From JANMDR01 sp031376425 (lineage in GTDB: Bacteria; Pseudomonadota; Gammaproteobacteria; Burkholderiales; Usitatibacteraceae): a DNA stretch of 26,756 nucleotides. The notes below the pieces were generated by a model. The model did no database searches. It was given only the letters and a program-made list of their open reading frames with translations, and had not been told where the DNA came from. The stretch is from the NCBI GenBank assembly GCA_031376425.1, contig JANMDR010000192.1, positions 1 through 26,756 on the forward strand, given 5' to 3'. Below are positions 16,144 to 24,578 of the stretch, piece after piece; the stretch's first letter is position 1, and each line of letters opens with the position of its first letter. The position numbers and the translations under genes are program-made.

Positions 16144-17835
16144 ATGATCGACTACAACCGTTTTTATCGCTACGAAGAATTTAGCGCCACCTTAAAAGCT
16201 TTATGTGCCAAGTTTCCTGCGCTATTGCAAATACAGTCCATTGGCAAAAGCCACGAAGAGCGTGATATTTGGGTGGTCACCGCCACCAATACCGCCTCGG
16301 GTGCGGCTGCAGATAAACCCGCCTATTGGATCGACGCTAATATTCATGCCAGTGAATTAGCCGGTAGCACCGCCGCTCTCTATTACTTAGAGAGTCTCAC
16401 CAAAGGCTACGGCAGCGATGCCGATATTACCCGTTGCCTTGATACACGCACCCTCTATATTTGCCCACGTATTAACCCTGATGGCGCGGAATGGGCCATG
16501 CGCGATACCCCTAAAATTATTCGCTCCTCAACGCGCACCTATCCCTTCGATGAACCACGTGTGGATGGCTTGGATATTGAAGATGTCGATGGCGATGGTC
16601 GCATTTTATCCATGCGCGTGATTGACACTAATGGCAATTGGAAATGCCATGAAACCGAGCCGCGCTTGATGGTGCCACGCGCACCCAATGAATATGGTGG
16701 CACCTACTATCGTCTGATGGCCGAAGGCACCATCCGCAATTACGATGGCATTAATGTGAAAATAAATCGTGATGAACAAGGGCTAGATTTAAACCGCAAT
16801 TTCCCATCCGGCTGGCGCCAAGAGCACGAGCAATTGGGCGCAGGCCCGTTCCCGACATCGGAGCCGGAAGTGCGCGCGGTAGTGGCGTTTATTACCGGCC
16901 ATCCAAACATTAGCGGCGGCACGTCATTTCATACTTGGAGCGGCGTTTTACTACGGCCATTTTCTAGTGGCAGCGACGACGACATGCCGCCCGAGGACTT
17001 ATGGGTCTATAAAACCAGCGGTGCCAAAGGCGAAGAACTTACGGGCTATCCCGCCATCAGCATCTACCACGAGTTTCGCTACCACCCTAAAGAAGTCATC
17101 ACTGGCGCGTTTGATTGGATTTACGAGCACTTAGGTTTGTATGAATGGACCATTGAAATTTGGTGTCCCATGCGTGAGGCAGGAATCACTGATTACAAAT
17201 ACATTGACTGGTTCCGTAGCCACCCCGTAAGCGACGATCTAAAATTACTCGCATGGAGCGACCGTGAATTAGGTGAACGTGGCTATGCACCTTGGACAAA
17301 ATTTAACCATCCGCAATTAGGTGAAGTGGAAATTGGCGGCTGGGATAAAATAGCGGCCTTCCGCAACCCGCCACCGCACCTGCTGGAGCGCGAGGTTGCT
17401 AAATTCCCAAAATGGCTGACCTTTAACGCCCTGCTGTCACCTAAGCTTGAAGCGCATACAACCAAGGTTGAAAAAATCGCCAGCGATGCCAATGCCGACA
17501 CCTTTAAAGTCACCGCATCATGGCAAAACACCGGCTATTTACCCGCCTATGTATCGAAACGTGCGCTCAGCCGCAAGCAATCGCGTGGCGTGATCGTGGA
17601 TGTCGCGCTACCACCAAGCGCCAGCTTGATTGCCGGTAATTTGCGCGAAGAGCTAGGCGAGCTAGAAGGCCGCGCCTATAAACATAGCACAGTCAGCTTT
17701 TGGGCCGATAGCCACCCAACGTCGGACCGCACTAGCGCCTCTTGGGTCATTAAAGCCGCCAGCGGCACCAGTATCGATCTGGTCGCCCATCACGATAAGG
17801 CCGGTACGGTGCGGCAAAAGGTGGTGCTGAAATAG
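16144..17835 (+). CDS. M14 family zinc carboxypeptidase
   Basis: 563 residues. The zinc ligands are His68 and Glu71 (NIHASELAGS) and His263 (TSFHTWSG). The substrate-binding Asn-Arg pair is at 218-219 (LDLNRNFPSG) and the catalytic Glu is probably Glu338 (EWTIEIW). Between these there is an unusual EF-hand-like loop, DVDGDGRI at 147-154, which could bind calcium. The region after about 400 looks like a beta-rich C-terminal domain. No signal peptide is visible, so it is probably cytoplasmic. M14 peptidases trim C-terminal residues from peptides or peptidoglycan stems; the specificity is not clear here. It follows the acyltransferase gene by 19 nt and closes the operon before a weak terminator. 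Confidence 0.9.
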   Translation: MIDYNRFYRYEEFSATLKALCAKFPALLQIQSIGKSHEERDIWVVTATNTASGAAADKPAYWIDANIHASELAGSTAALYYLESLTKGYGSDADITRCLDTRTLYICPRINPDGAEWAMRDTPKIIRSSTRTYPFDEPRVDGLDIEDVDGDGRILSMRVIDTNGNWKCHETEPRLMVPRAPNEYGGTYYRLMAEGTIRNYDGINVKINRDEQGLDLNRNFPSGWRQEHEQLGAGPFPTSEPEVRAVVAFITGHPNISGGTSFHTWSGVLLRPFSSGSDDDMPPEDLWVYKTSGAKGEELTGYPAISIYHEFRYHPKEVITGAFDWIYEHLGLYEWTIEIWCPMREAGITDYKYIDWFRSHPVSDDLKLLAWSDRELGERGYAPWTKFNHPQLGEVEIGGWDKIAAFRNPPPHLLEREVAKFPKWLTFNALLSPKLEAHTTKVEKIASDANADTFKVTASWQNTGYLPAYVSKRALSRKQSRGVIVDVALPPSASLIAGNLREELGELEGRAYKHSTVSFWADSHPTSDRTSASWVIKAASGTSIDLVAHHDKAGTVRQKVVLK

Positions 17836-17862
17836 CGCTTGAAATAGGGCTGATGACGCCTG

Positions 17863-17890
17863 AAATAGGGTGTCTCCGCCCTATTTTGCT
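17863..17890 (+). terminator. Possible weak intrinsic terminator
   Basis: An 8-bp perfect stem AAATAGGG / CCCTATTT (17863-17870 with 17879-17886) is followed by only a short T-run. It lies 28 bp past the M14 gene stop. The stem is AU-rich and the T-tract short, so efficiency is doubtful. Confidence 0.45.
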
Positions 17891-17968
17891 GCCATTTCCC
17901 AGCCTCACTAGGAGCGTGCCTAGAATGCGCAAAGCACCGTTAAACTGCTTATAAATCAAGCGTTTGGC

Positions 17969-17997
17969 TTGCAAAAACACCATAAGTAGGCTATACT
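17969..17997 (+). promoter_or_regulatory. Sigma-70 promoter of rpsO
   Basis: The -35 is TTGCAA (17969-17974) and the -10 is TATACT (17992-17997), with an exact 17-bp spacer. The start site would be near 18004, giving a leader of about 70 nt before rpsO, the region where S15 autoregulation acts in other bacteria. Confidence 0.8.
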
Positions 17998-18076
17998 TTT
18001 GGACTTGTTGAAACGCACGTCGCGAATCAACCGTAAGTATCAGCGAAATGATACGTGAACTGATTTGGAGATTTAC

Positions 18077-18343
18077 ATGGCACAACTCATTAATACCGCC
18101 GAAATTTTGGCAAAATACCAGCGCGCCCCGGGCGATACTGGCTCTCCTGAAGTGCAAGTGGCTTTGCTTACTGGCCGCATCAATCACCTGACTGAGCACT
18201 TTAAAAAGAACGTTAAAGACCATCACGGTCGTCGTGGTTTGCTACGCATGGTTTCTAAGCGCCGCAGCATGTTGGATTATTTGAAGCGCGTTGATAATGA
18301 TGCGTACAAAAAAATTATTGTTAGCCTAAGCCTACGTAAGTAA
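18077..18343 (+). CDS. rpsO: 30S ribosomal protein S15
   Basis: 88 residues, matching the usual 88-89, with the S15 core GDTGSPEVQVALLTGRINHL and HHGRRGLL.MVSKRR.LLDYLK-like sequence. The start is the ATG at 18077 (MAQLINTAEI), preceded by a TTGGAG ribosome site; an upstream in-frame ATG at 18065 would sit before that site. S15 binds 16S rRNA in the central domain and nucleates platform assembly. rpsO next to pnp is the common bacterial order. Confidence 0.98.
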   Translation: MAQLINTAEILAKYQRAPGDTGSPEVQVALLTGRINHLTEHFKKNVKDHHGRRGLLRMVSKRRSMLDYLKRVDNDAYKKIIVSLSLRK

Positions 18344-18363
18344 TTTTTACTTCGCTTATGCCC

Positions 18364-18401
18364 AAAAGCCCCCTGTCATTAAATCGACAAGGGGCTTTTT
18401 T
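18364..18401 (+). terminator. Intrinsic terminator between rpsO and pnp
   Basis: Arms 18364-18377 and 18386-18399 pair over 14 bp with one mismatch, around an 8-base loop, followed by T residues. Readthrough would let pnp be co-expressed with rpsO, as in other rpsO-pnp operons. Confidence 0.85.
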
Positions 18402-18535
18402 ATTTTCAGGTTTTTGTTTTTGCACTTTAGTTTGAATGTTCCAAGATTTGCACGCAATACGCGCTTTTATGCTGTGTCTTAAAAGCGTTTGACGAATTGA
18501 TTGATTAACCAGAATAAACGAAGGGAATTCCCGAC

Positions 18536-20653
18536 ATGAATGCAATTAAAAAATCTTTCCAGTATGGCCGTCACACGGTCACCTTGGAAACCGGCGAAAT
18601 TGCTCGCCAAGCTGATGGCGCAGTAATGGTTTCGATGGACGATACCGTTGTTTTAGTCACTTGCGTTGCTCGTAAAGATGCCAAAGAAGGCCAAGACTTT
18701 TTCCCGCTTACCGTTGACTATCAAGAAAAAACCTTTGCTGCCGGCAAAATCCCCGGTGGTTTCTTCAAACGTGAAGGCCGTCCGTCAGAAAAAGAAACGC
18801 TAACTAGCCGCTTAATCGATCGCCCATTGCGCCCGCTATTTCCCGAGGGCTTCTACAACGAAGTTCAGGTTATCGCTACCGTATTGTCTTGCGATCCTGA
18901 AATTGATCCAGATATCGCCGCGATGATCGGTGCATCCGCCGCCGTTACTTTAGCTGGCGTTCCGTTTGAAGGCCCAATTGGCGCGGCTCGCGTAGGTTAT
19001 ATCGACGGTCAATACATTTTAAATCCAACTAAAACCGAATTAGTTACCTCGCAAATGGATTTGATCGTTGCGGCTACTGAGTCAGCGGTATTAATGGTGG
19101 AATCTGAAGCCAAAGAACTCAGCGAAGAAATTATGTTGGGTGCTGTGGTATTTGGTCACGAAGCACAAAAAGCCGTTATCAACGCTATTCTTGACCTAGC
19201 CGATGAAGCCGGTAAAGATATGTGGGACTGGAAAGCACCGGAACCTGATCTGGCGCTGCAAGAAAAAATTAACGGCCTAGCCGCTGCTGATTTAAATGAA
19301 GCGTTCCAGATTAAATCTAAAGGCGAACGCTCCGGCAAAATCTCCGCGATTTCCAAGCGCGTAATCGGCGCGTTGTGTACCGGTGAAGCGGGTGCACCCG
19401 ATAAGAACACCGTTTCAAACATGCTGTTTAACATCGAATCAAAAATTGTCCGCACCCAGATTTTGAACGGCGAGCCACGCATTGACGGTCGTAATACCCG
19501 CACCGTACGCCCGATCGCAATCCGCACTGGCGTGCTACCGCGCACCCACGGTTCTGCTCTATTTACCCGTGGCGAAACCCAAGCAATTGCCGTGGCAACA
19601 TTGGGCACGCTAAAAGAATCGCAAGTAATTGATGCGCTGCAAGGCGAGTTCCGTGATCGCTTCATGCTGCACTATAACTTCCCACCGTATTCCACCGGCG
19701 AAACTGGCCGTGTAGGTACGCCAAAGCGTCGCGAAATCGGTCATGGCCGTTTAGCCAAACGTGCACTTGTTGCCGTATTGCCAACTGAAGAAGAATTTGG
19801 CTATTCCATGCGCGTAGTATCGGAAATTACCGAATCTAATGGCTCCTCATCCATGGCATCGGTGTGTGGTGGTTGTTTATCGCTAATGGACGCAGGCGTA
19901 CCCCTCAAAGCACACGTAGCTGGTGTGGCAATGGGCTTGATTAAAGACGGTAATCGCTTTGCGGTATTGACTGATATTTTGGGTGATGAAGATCACCTTG
20001 GCGATATGGACTTTAAAGTTGCCGGTACCGAAGCGGGTATTACTGCCTTGCAAATGGACATAAAAATCATGGGCATCACCCGTGACATTATGGACGTAGC
20101 ACTAAAGCAGGCTAAAGAAGGCCGCATTCATATTCTCGGCTTGATGAAGCAAGCGGTACCAATTTCTCGCGGTGAACTTTCCCCATTTGCTCCGCAAATT
20201 ATCAAAATGAAGATTAACCCGGACAAAATCCGCGAAGTGATCGGCAAAGGCGGTGCCGTAATTCAGGCGCTTACAAGAGAAACTGGCACGCAAATCGACA
20301 TTGATGACGAAGGCAATATTTCTATCGCCTGCGTATCTATCGAAGCTGGTGAAATGGCCAAAAAACGCATTGAAGCCATCACCGCAGAAGTAGAAGTGGG
20401 CAAGGTATATGAAGGCCCAGTACAGCGCTTGCTAGACTTCGGCGCGATTGTGCAACTGCTACCAGGCAAAGATGGTCTACTCCACATCTCGCAGATAGCC
20501 CACGAGCGTGTAAATGCCGTTGCGGATTATCTAAAAGAAGGCCAAATCGTTAAGGTAAAAGTGCTAGAAGCCGACGACAAAGGTCGTGTACGCCTAAGCA
20601 TGAAAGCGCTAATGGATGCCCCTCCGCGTGGCGATGCACCCGCAAGCGAATAA
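18536..20653 (+). CDS. pnp: Polyribonucleotide nucleotidyltransferase (PNPase)
   Basis: 705 residues, close to the usual 700-711. It has two RNase PH domains (the second beginning near IDGRNTRTVRPI and containing FTRGETQAIAVATLGT and SNGSSSMASVCGG), a KH domain with VIGKGG near residue 567, and an S1 domain from about 622 (GKVYEGPVQRLLDFGAIVQL) to 692. The enzyme degrades RNA 3' to 5' by phosphorolysis and is a core part of the degradosome. An AAGGGA ribosome site precedes the ATG. The roughly 130-nt stretch after the rpsO terminator could hold the processed leader used for autoregulation in other species, but I do not see a strong hairpin. Confidence 0.98.
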   Translation: MNAIKKSFQYGRHTVTLETGEIARQADGAVMVSMDDTVVLVTCVARKDAKEGQDFFPLTVDYQEKTFAAGKIPGGFFKREGRPSEKETLTSRLIDRPLRPLFPEGFYNEVQVIATVLSCDPEIDPDIAAMIGASAAVTLAGVPFEGPIGAARVGYIDGQYILNPTKTELVTSQMDLIVAATESAVLMVESEAKELSEEIMLGAVVFGHEAQKAVINAILDLADEAGKDMWDWKAPEPDLALQEKINGLAAADLNEAFQIKSKGERSGKISAISKRVIGALCTGEAGAPDKNTVSNMLFNIESKIVRTQILNGEPRIDGRNTRTVRPIAIRTGVLPRTHGSALFTRGETQAIAVATLGTLKESQVIDALQGEFRDRFMLHYNFPPYSTGETGRVGTPKRREIGHGRLAKRALVAVLPTEEEFGYSMRVVSEITESNGSSSMASVCGGCLSLMDAGVPLKAHVAGVAMGLIKDGNRFAVLTDILGDEDHLGDMDFKVAGTEAGITALQMDIKIMGITRDIMDVALKQAKEGRIHILGLMKQAVPISRGELSPFAPQIIKMKINPDKIREVIGKGGAVIQALTRETGTQIDIDDEGNISIACVSIEAGEMAKKRIEAITAEVEVGKVYEGPVQRLLDFGAIVQLLPGKDGLLHISQIAHERVNAVADYLKEGQIVKVKVLEADDKGRVRLSMKALMDAPPRGDAPASE

Positions 20654-20670
20654 GCTTTAAATCGCTTAAT

Positions 20671-20708
20671 AAAAACGCCGAACAAGCTTTGCTGGTTCGG
20701 CGTTTTTT
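20671..20708 (+). terminator. Intrinsic terminator after pnp
   Basis: A 13-bp perfect stem (20671-20683 with 20695-20707), with an 11-base loop and a terminal T-run, starts 18 bp past the pnp stop. Confidence 0.93.
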
Positions 20709-20768
20709 ATGGGTATTTAAGATGAATCACCCCATCAAGCTAAATCATACTCAAAATGAAGCAAACGA

Positions 20769-20797
20769 TTGCCAAAACCCCACTTCCACGCTATAAT
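20769..20797 (+). promoter_or_regulatory. Sigma-70 promoter of tRNA-Pro
   Basis: The -35 is TTGCCA (20769-20774) and the -10 is a consensus TATAAT (20792-20797), 17 bp apart. A GC-rich discriminator follows, as is common for stable RNA genes. Confidence 0.88.
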
Positions 20798-20812
20798 GCA
20801 GGGCTTGAATGT

Positions 20813-20889
20813 CGGAGTGTGGCGCAGCCCGGTCGCGCGCTTGCTTTGGGAGCAAGATGTCGAAGGTTCGAATCCTTTCACTCCGACCA
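20813..20889 (+). tRNA. tRNA-Pro (anticodon TGG)
   Basis: 77 nt including an encoded CCA. The acceptor stem CGGAGTG pairs with CACTCCG, the anticodon arm CTTGC-TTTGGGA-GCAAG gives TGG, and the T-arm contains GGTTCGAATCC. It has its own strong promoter just upstream. Confidence 0.97.
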
Positions 20890-21101
20890 AGAATTTCTTA
20901 ATGCTTTTTCTAGCGTTAAATCTAGCAGTTCCAATTTTAGTGTTTTGCTCCTAACAGCAATGAGTTGTCGCTAAAACTTTAAATCCTCAATGCTCACTGT
21001 TTATTCTTAGGACTTTTACTAAGAATGATTTGTAATTGATGGTTGTTTTACGCTAAATTAGCGGTATTGCGCGTGTAATCCATCGCGCAAGCCACAATGC
21101 A
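20890..21101. other. Intergenic region between the two tRNA genes
   Basis: No coding frame that I would support. An 8-bp inverted repeat (21003-21010 with 21019-21026) could be a weak end for the tRNA-Pro transcript, but it lacks a T-run. I could not identify a clear promoter for the tRNA-Arg gene. Confidence 0.4.
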
Positions 21102-21178
21102 GTGCCCGTAGCTCATCTGGATAGAGCACCGGCCTTCTAAGCCGGGGGTAACAGGTTCGAGTCCTGTCGGGCGCGCCA
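21102..21178 (+). tRNA. tRNA-Arg (anticodon TCT)
   Basis: 77 nt with encoded CCA. The acceptor GTGCCCG pairs with CGGGCGC (one T-G wobble), the anticodon arm CCGGC-CTTCTAA-GCCGG gives TCT, and the T-arm contains GGTTCGAGTCC. It ends 57 bp before roxA. Confidence 0.97.
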
Positions 21179-21235
21179 CTTTACTGGCTGCGCTGCCTAC
21201 ATCACCTACTAAACGCCAATCTTGACCTGCCCTTT

Positions 21236-22453
21236 ATGCCTACATCGATTGCTTCCCCATTGGCACAACTTGGCGGCCTGAGCGCTACGCAATTTTTAAG
21301 CGAATACTGGAATAAAAAGCCGCTTTTAATACGTCAGGCGTTTGCTAATTTTGAGCAGCAACACCAACCATTCAATATCGCTGATGTATTGAAACTAGCA
21401 ACTTATGACGAGGCGCAGGCACGGCTAGTTGTGAACACACCAAAAAACGCGAAAGCCCCGTGGTTATTGGAGCGTGGGCCGTTTCGTAAAAAGCGATTTG
21501 ATGCCTTGAAAGGGCAAAAATGGACGGTTTTAGTCCAGGATACCCAGCATTTTTCGCACGAAGCCCATGCGTTATTGGCGCACTTTGATTTTATCTCCTA
21601 CGACCGTATTGACGATCTCATGGTTAGCTATGCACCGGCGGGCGGTGGCGTTGGCCCTCACGTGGATTCCTATGACGTTTTTTTGCTGCAGGGCACCGGA
21701 TCGCGCCGCTGGCAAATTTCTGCACAGCCAGACTTGACGTGGATAAAAGATGCGCCCTTAAAAATTTTAAAAAACTTTAAGGCCGAACAAGAATGGGTTT
21801 TAGAAGCCGGCGATATGCTCTATTTACCGCCGGGCTATGCACACAATGGCGAGGCGCAAAGTGATTGCTTAACCTGGTCAATCGGTTTTCGTGCACCGGC
21901 ACGAGAGGAAATTGCTGGTGCCTATTTGGATTATCAACGCGATAATTTAAAGCTTTCAGGTTTGGTACAAGAGAGCAAACGTGCCGCAACAGCAACACCT
22001 GGTCGCTTAAGCCAATCCAGTTTACAAGACTACCAAGCGGCGTTGCGCGCCTTGCCTAATAGCGTAGCGCAGATGACCAACTTTATCGGCGGATATCTTA
22101 CCGCTGCCAAAAATCATGTTATGTTTATGCCACCAGAAGTCAGTGTAACGCCTGCGAAATTCGCCCGTGATGCGGCGAAATTCGGGCTGCGGTTGGACTT
22201 ACGGTCGCGTATGCTGCGTATTGATTCGCAATTTTTTATTAACGGCTTTGAAGCCGGTATGGACGCCAACAAAACGCCTACCGTTGATGTAACCATTGCG
22301 GAAGTTACCGCGCTATTTGAAAGCCTTGCCAATACCCGCACGGCAAGCGCTGCGTGTGTGAGTGCCGCGTTGGCAAACGTAGACGCGGCTGACGGGCTTA
22401 AAACCACATTGCATGATTGGTTTGACAATGGTTTTATTGAATATTTAAACTGA
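21236..22453 (+). CDS. roxA: Cupin-type 50S ribosomal protein L16 arginine 3-hydroxylase (RoxA/YcfD-like)
   Basis: 405 residues with a JmjC-like cupin domain in the N-terminal half. The iron ligands are His142 and Asp144 in GPHVDSYDVF and His203 in PPGYAHNG, the HxD...H facial triad of 2-oxoglutarate oxygenases. The family member YcfD/RoxA hydroxylates an arginine of ribosomal protein uL16; the length and the FWNKKPLLIRQAF-like opening (here EYWNKKPLLIRQAF) agree. The C-terminal half would hold the dimerisation and winged-helix parts. It is followed 58 bp later by the unassigned 162-residue gene. Confidence is high for the family and somewhat lower for the exact substrate. Confidence 0.9.
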   Translation: MPTSIASPLAQLGGLSATQFLSEYWNKKPLLIRQAFANFEQQHQPFNIADVLKLATYDEAQARLVVNTPKNAKAPWLLERGPFRKKRFDALKGQKWTVLVQDTQHFSHEAHALLAHFDFISYDRIDDLMVSYAPAGGGVGPHVDSYDVFLLQGTGSRRWQISAQPDLTWIKDAPLKILKNFKAEQEWVLEAGDMLYLPPGYAHNGEAQSDCLTWSIGFRAPAREEIAGAYLDYQRDNLKLSGLVQESKRAATATPGRLSQSSLQDYQAALRALPNSVAQMTNFIGGYLTAAKNHVMFMPPEVSVTPAKFARDAAKFGLRLDLRSRMLRIDSQFFINGFEAGMDANKTPTVDVTIAEVTALFESLANTRTASAACVSAALANVDAADGLKTTLHDWFDNGFIEYLN

Positions 22454-22511
22454 GTTATCTTGTTGCAACTACTGGAACAAAAAAGTACTGAATTCTTCAA
22501 GGCTAGAAAAT

Positions 22512-23000
22512 ATGCAAACACCACAACTACACAAAATTATTGAAGGTAATGTTGACGCTCAACCAGCTATTGAGGCTGTGGTGCAATTAGCGAAATCAAA
22601 GCTTGATATTTTTGACATCACTCTGAGAGATCGCGGCTTTACCGCACCAACGCGCATTGAAACAATAAAACAGGCATTGCTCGCTAATCGCAGCATGAAA
22701 ATTCGCATCGCGCTACATCAGCCGGAGTCTTTTGCAGCAGATTTTCCCAGACTCATGATTTTGATGCAGCAGTTTTCTGGCAACTTCGCTATTCACCGCA
22801 CCAAAGGTGCAGCCAGTGAAGCGTGCGACCCGTTGGTCATTGCCGACGGCATGCACTTCTGGCATAAGCTGCATAAAGATCACCCCCGCTCAATCTTAAC
22901 GCTGAACAATGCAATTGAAACGCAGCCTTGGACGGATCGTTTTGAAGAAATTTGGGAAAGTTCAGAGCTTGCTGTTTCCGCGTTTACCGTTGGTCTATAA
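22512..23000 (+). CDS. Uncharacterised 162-residue protein downstream of roxA
   Basis: The sequence shows an alpha/beta domain without signal peptide or membrane helix. It includes LDIFDITLRDRGFTAPTRIE (about 30-50), MKIRIALHQPESFAADFPRL, and VIADGMHFWHKLHKDHPR near 110-127. The order 'short strand, R-I-A-L-H, then a late V-I-A-D-G' vaguely recalls a degenerate phospholipase-D-like half, and I recall similar unnamed proteins beside roxA in betaproteobacteria (possibly DUF7931), but I cannot confirm either. An AAGGCT ribosome site precedes the ATG. Its position suggests co-expression with roxA; no function can be assigned. Confidence 0.7.
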   Translation: MQTPQLHKIIEGNVDAQPAIEAVVQLAKSKLDIFDITLRDRGFTAPTRIETIKQALLANRSMKIRIALHQPESFAADFPRLMILMQQFSGNFAIHRTKGAASEACDPLVIADGMHFWHKLHKDHPRSILTLNNAIETQPWTDRFEEIWESSELAVSAFTVGL

Positions 23001-23058
23001 ATAATCTGCTAAACAGAATACACGGCCTTAACCAGAAACCAATTGAAAGCGTACCAAC

Positions 23059-23529
23059 ATGAATATTAAAGCCGCATTATTTTTGACGATTACTGCATTC
23101 GCAATGAATGCTAACGCTGAAGAAATTGGCTCAGTAGATACGCAATTTATCTTGCTAGGCCCCGACCATAAAATTGTGGTGGAGGCATTCGATGATCCCA
23201 GCGTTGAAGGGATTGCCTGCTATGTATCGCGCGCTAAAACCGGCGGATTAAAGGGAGCAGTCGGTTTGGCGAAGGACCCGTCACGCTTTTCGGTGGCGTG
23301 CCGCCAAATTGGCACCATCAAGTTCACTAAACCGCTAGCGCAACAGGAAGAAGTATTTAAAGAGGGCGCATCATTTGTTTTCAAACACGTACGCGTAGTA
23401 CGCATTGTGGATGTAAAGCGTAATACCCTCACCTATTTAACGTACTCCGATAAAATTATTGATGGCTTTCCCGATAATGCCATTACGGCCGTTGCGATTT
23501 TGGATCAAAAAATCCCGATGAAAAAATAA
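23059..23529 (+). CDS. creA: CreA family periplasmic protein
   Basis: 156 residues with a signal peptide (MNIKAALFLTITAFAMNANA, cleavage about residue 20). The mature part matches CreA: EEIGSVDTQF, KIVVEAFDDPSVEGIACYVS near 33-52, GGLKGAVGLAKDPSRFSVAC, and a late YSDKIIDG. Two Cys (residues 54 and 80 approximately) could form a disulfide. The family is widespread in proteobacteria and its function is unknown; the name comes from the E. coli creABCD locus, but no creBCD genes are here. It is monocistronic or a weak partner of its neighbours. Confidence 0.93.
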   Translation: MNIKAALFLTITAFAMNANAEEIGSVDTQFILLGPDHKIVVEAFDDPSVEGIACYVSRAKTGGLKGAVGLAKDPSRFSVACRQIGTIKFTKPLAQQEEVFKEGASFVFKHVRVVRIVDVKRNTLTYLTYSDKIIDGFPDNAITAVAILDQKIPMKK

Positions 23530-23600
23530 TTAATACGCCCTGAATACGCTACACTCCCCCTCCTCTTTAGTTTTAGTTAATTTGCTGCGGAATTTATTTT

Positions 23601-24551
23601 ATGTGGTTTAGAAATTTGCAACTGTATCGCGTACCTACTAATTGGCAAATGAATGTAGAAGCATTAAATACGCAGCTTTCCCGCTATCCCCTGCGCCCCT
23701 GCTCAGGGTTTGAAGTGCAAACACAAGGCTGGACAGCGCCACGTGCACTTCCGGAAGAAGTCGAGCCATCACTGGTGTATTCCGTTGCAGGACAATTTTT
23801 ATTGCAACTCACGGTAGAAAAAAAACTACTGCCATCTTCCGTGATAAAGCAGGAAATGGAAACCAAAGCCGCGCAACTGGAAAATCAACAAGGCTTTAAA
23901 GTAGGCCGCAAACAAATGCGGGAAATAAAAGAACACGTCACCAACGATTTACTCCCCCGCGCATTTTCAGTGCGCGCCAGCACTAAGGTATGGATTAATC
24001 CGAAAACCGGATTAGTCGCCGTTGATTCCGCCACCCCAGCCAAGGCAGAATTAATCGTGGCGCTGCTCTGCAAATCGGTACCAGGGCTACCATTAATTCG
24101 CGTTGACACCATTAAATCACCTGCCAGCTGCATGACCAACTGGTTAGCCGCAGATGAAGCCCCGCAGGGCTTTAGCATTGACCAAGATACAGAGCTACGA
24201 GCGTCAGACGATACCAAAGCCACGTTAAGGTTAACCCGTCAAAGCATGGCGGTAGATGAAGCCAATAACCACATCACCCAGGGTAAGCAATGCGTACGTT
24301 TGGCGATGACATGGCAGAACCGCGTGTCGTTCGTATTAAGCGAAACCTTCATAATCAAAAGAGTCGCACCCGTGGACGTCATTACCGAAACCGACAGCGG
24401 TGATAATGTGGATGAACGCTTTGATGCCGACTTTATTATGATGGCTGGCGAAGTAACCAAAATGACCGATGATTTAATTGAAGCGCTAGGCGGTGAAGGT
24501 AGCGATGCGGTGAGCAGCGAAGTGATGGCAAGTGAAGGCGCACCGTTTTAG
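23601..24551 (+). CDS. rdgC: Recombination-associated protein RdgC
   Basis: 316 residues, close to the usual 300. It has the characteristic opening MWFRNLQLYRV and the motifs GFEVQTQGWTAPR, LLQLTVEKKLLPSSVIKQE and QGFKVGRKQMREIKE. RdgC forms a dimeric ring around double-stranded DNA and limits RecA-mediated strand exchange. The protein is known only from beta- and gammaproteobacteria, which helps place the organism. The C-terminal tail beyond about 280 is acidic (MMAGEVTKMTDDLIEALGGE). It converges with the DUF1801 gene on the other strand with only 27 bp between them. Confidence 0.97.
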   Translation: MWFRNLQLYRVPTNWQMNVEALNTQLSRYPLRPCSGFEVQTQGWTAPRALPEEVEPSLVYSVAGQFLLQLTVEKKLLPSSVIKQEMETKAAQLENQQGFKVGRKQMREIKEHVTNDLLPRAFSVRASTKVWINPKTGLVAVDSATPAKAELIVALLCKSVPGLPLIRVDTIKSPASCMTNWLAADEAPQGFSIDQDTELRASDDTKATLRLTRQSMAVDEANNHITQGKQCVRLAMTWQNRVSFVLSETFIIKRVAPVDVITETDSGDNVDERFDADFIMMAGEVTKMTDDLIEALGGEGSDAVSSEVMASEGAPF

Positions 24552-24578
24552 ATCCTGATTTTAGAGACCGATCTTTCG

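Noticed and set aside
18065..18076. Upstream ATG as start of rpsO
   Set aside because: It precedes the ribosome site and adds four residues absent from S15 proteins; the ATG at 18077 fits the family.
20756..20974. Short plus-strand frames over the tRNA-Pro gene
   Set aside because: They run through a complete tRNA with its own promoter and have no homology I recognise.
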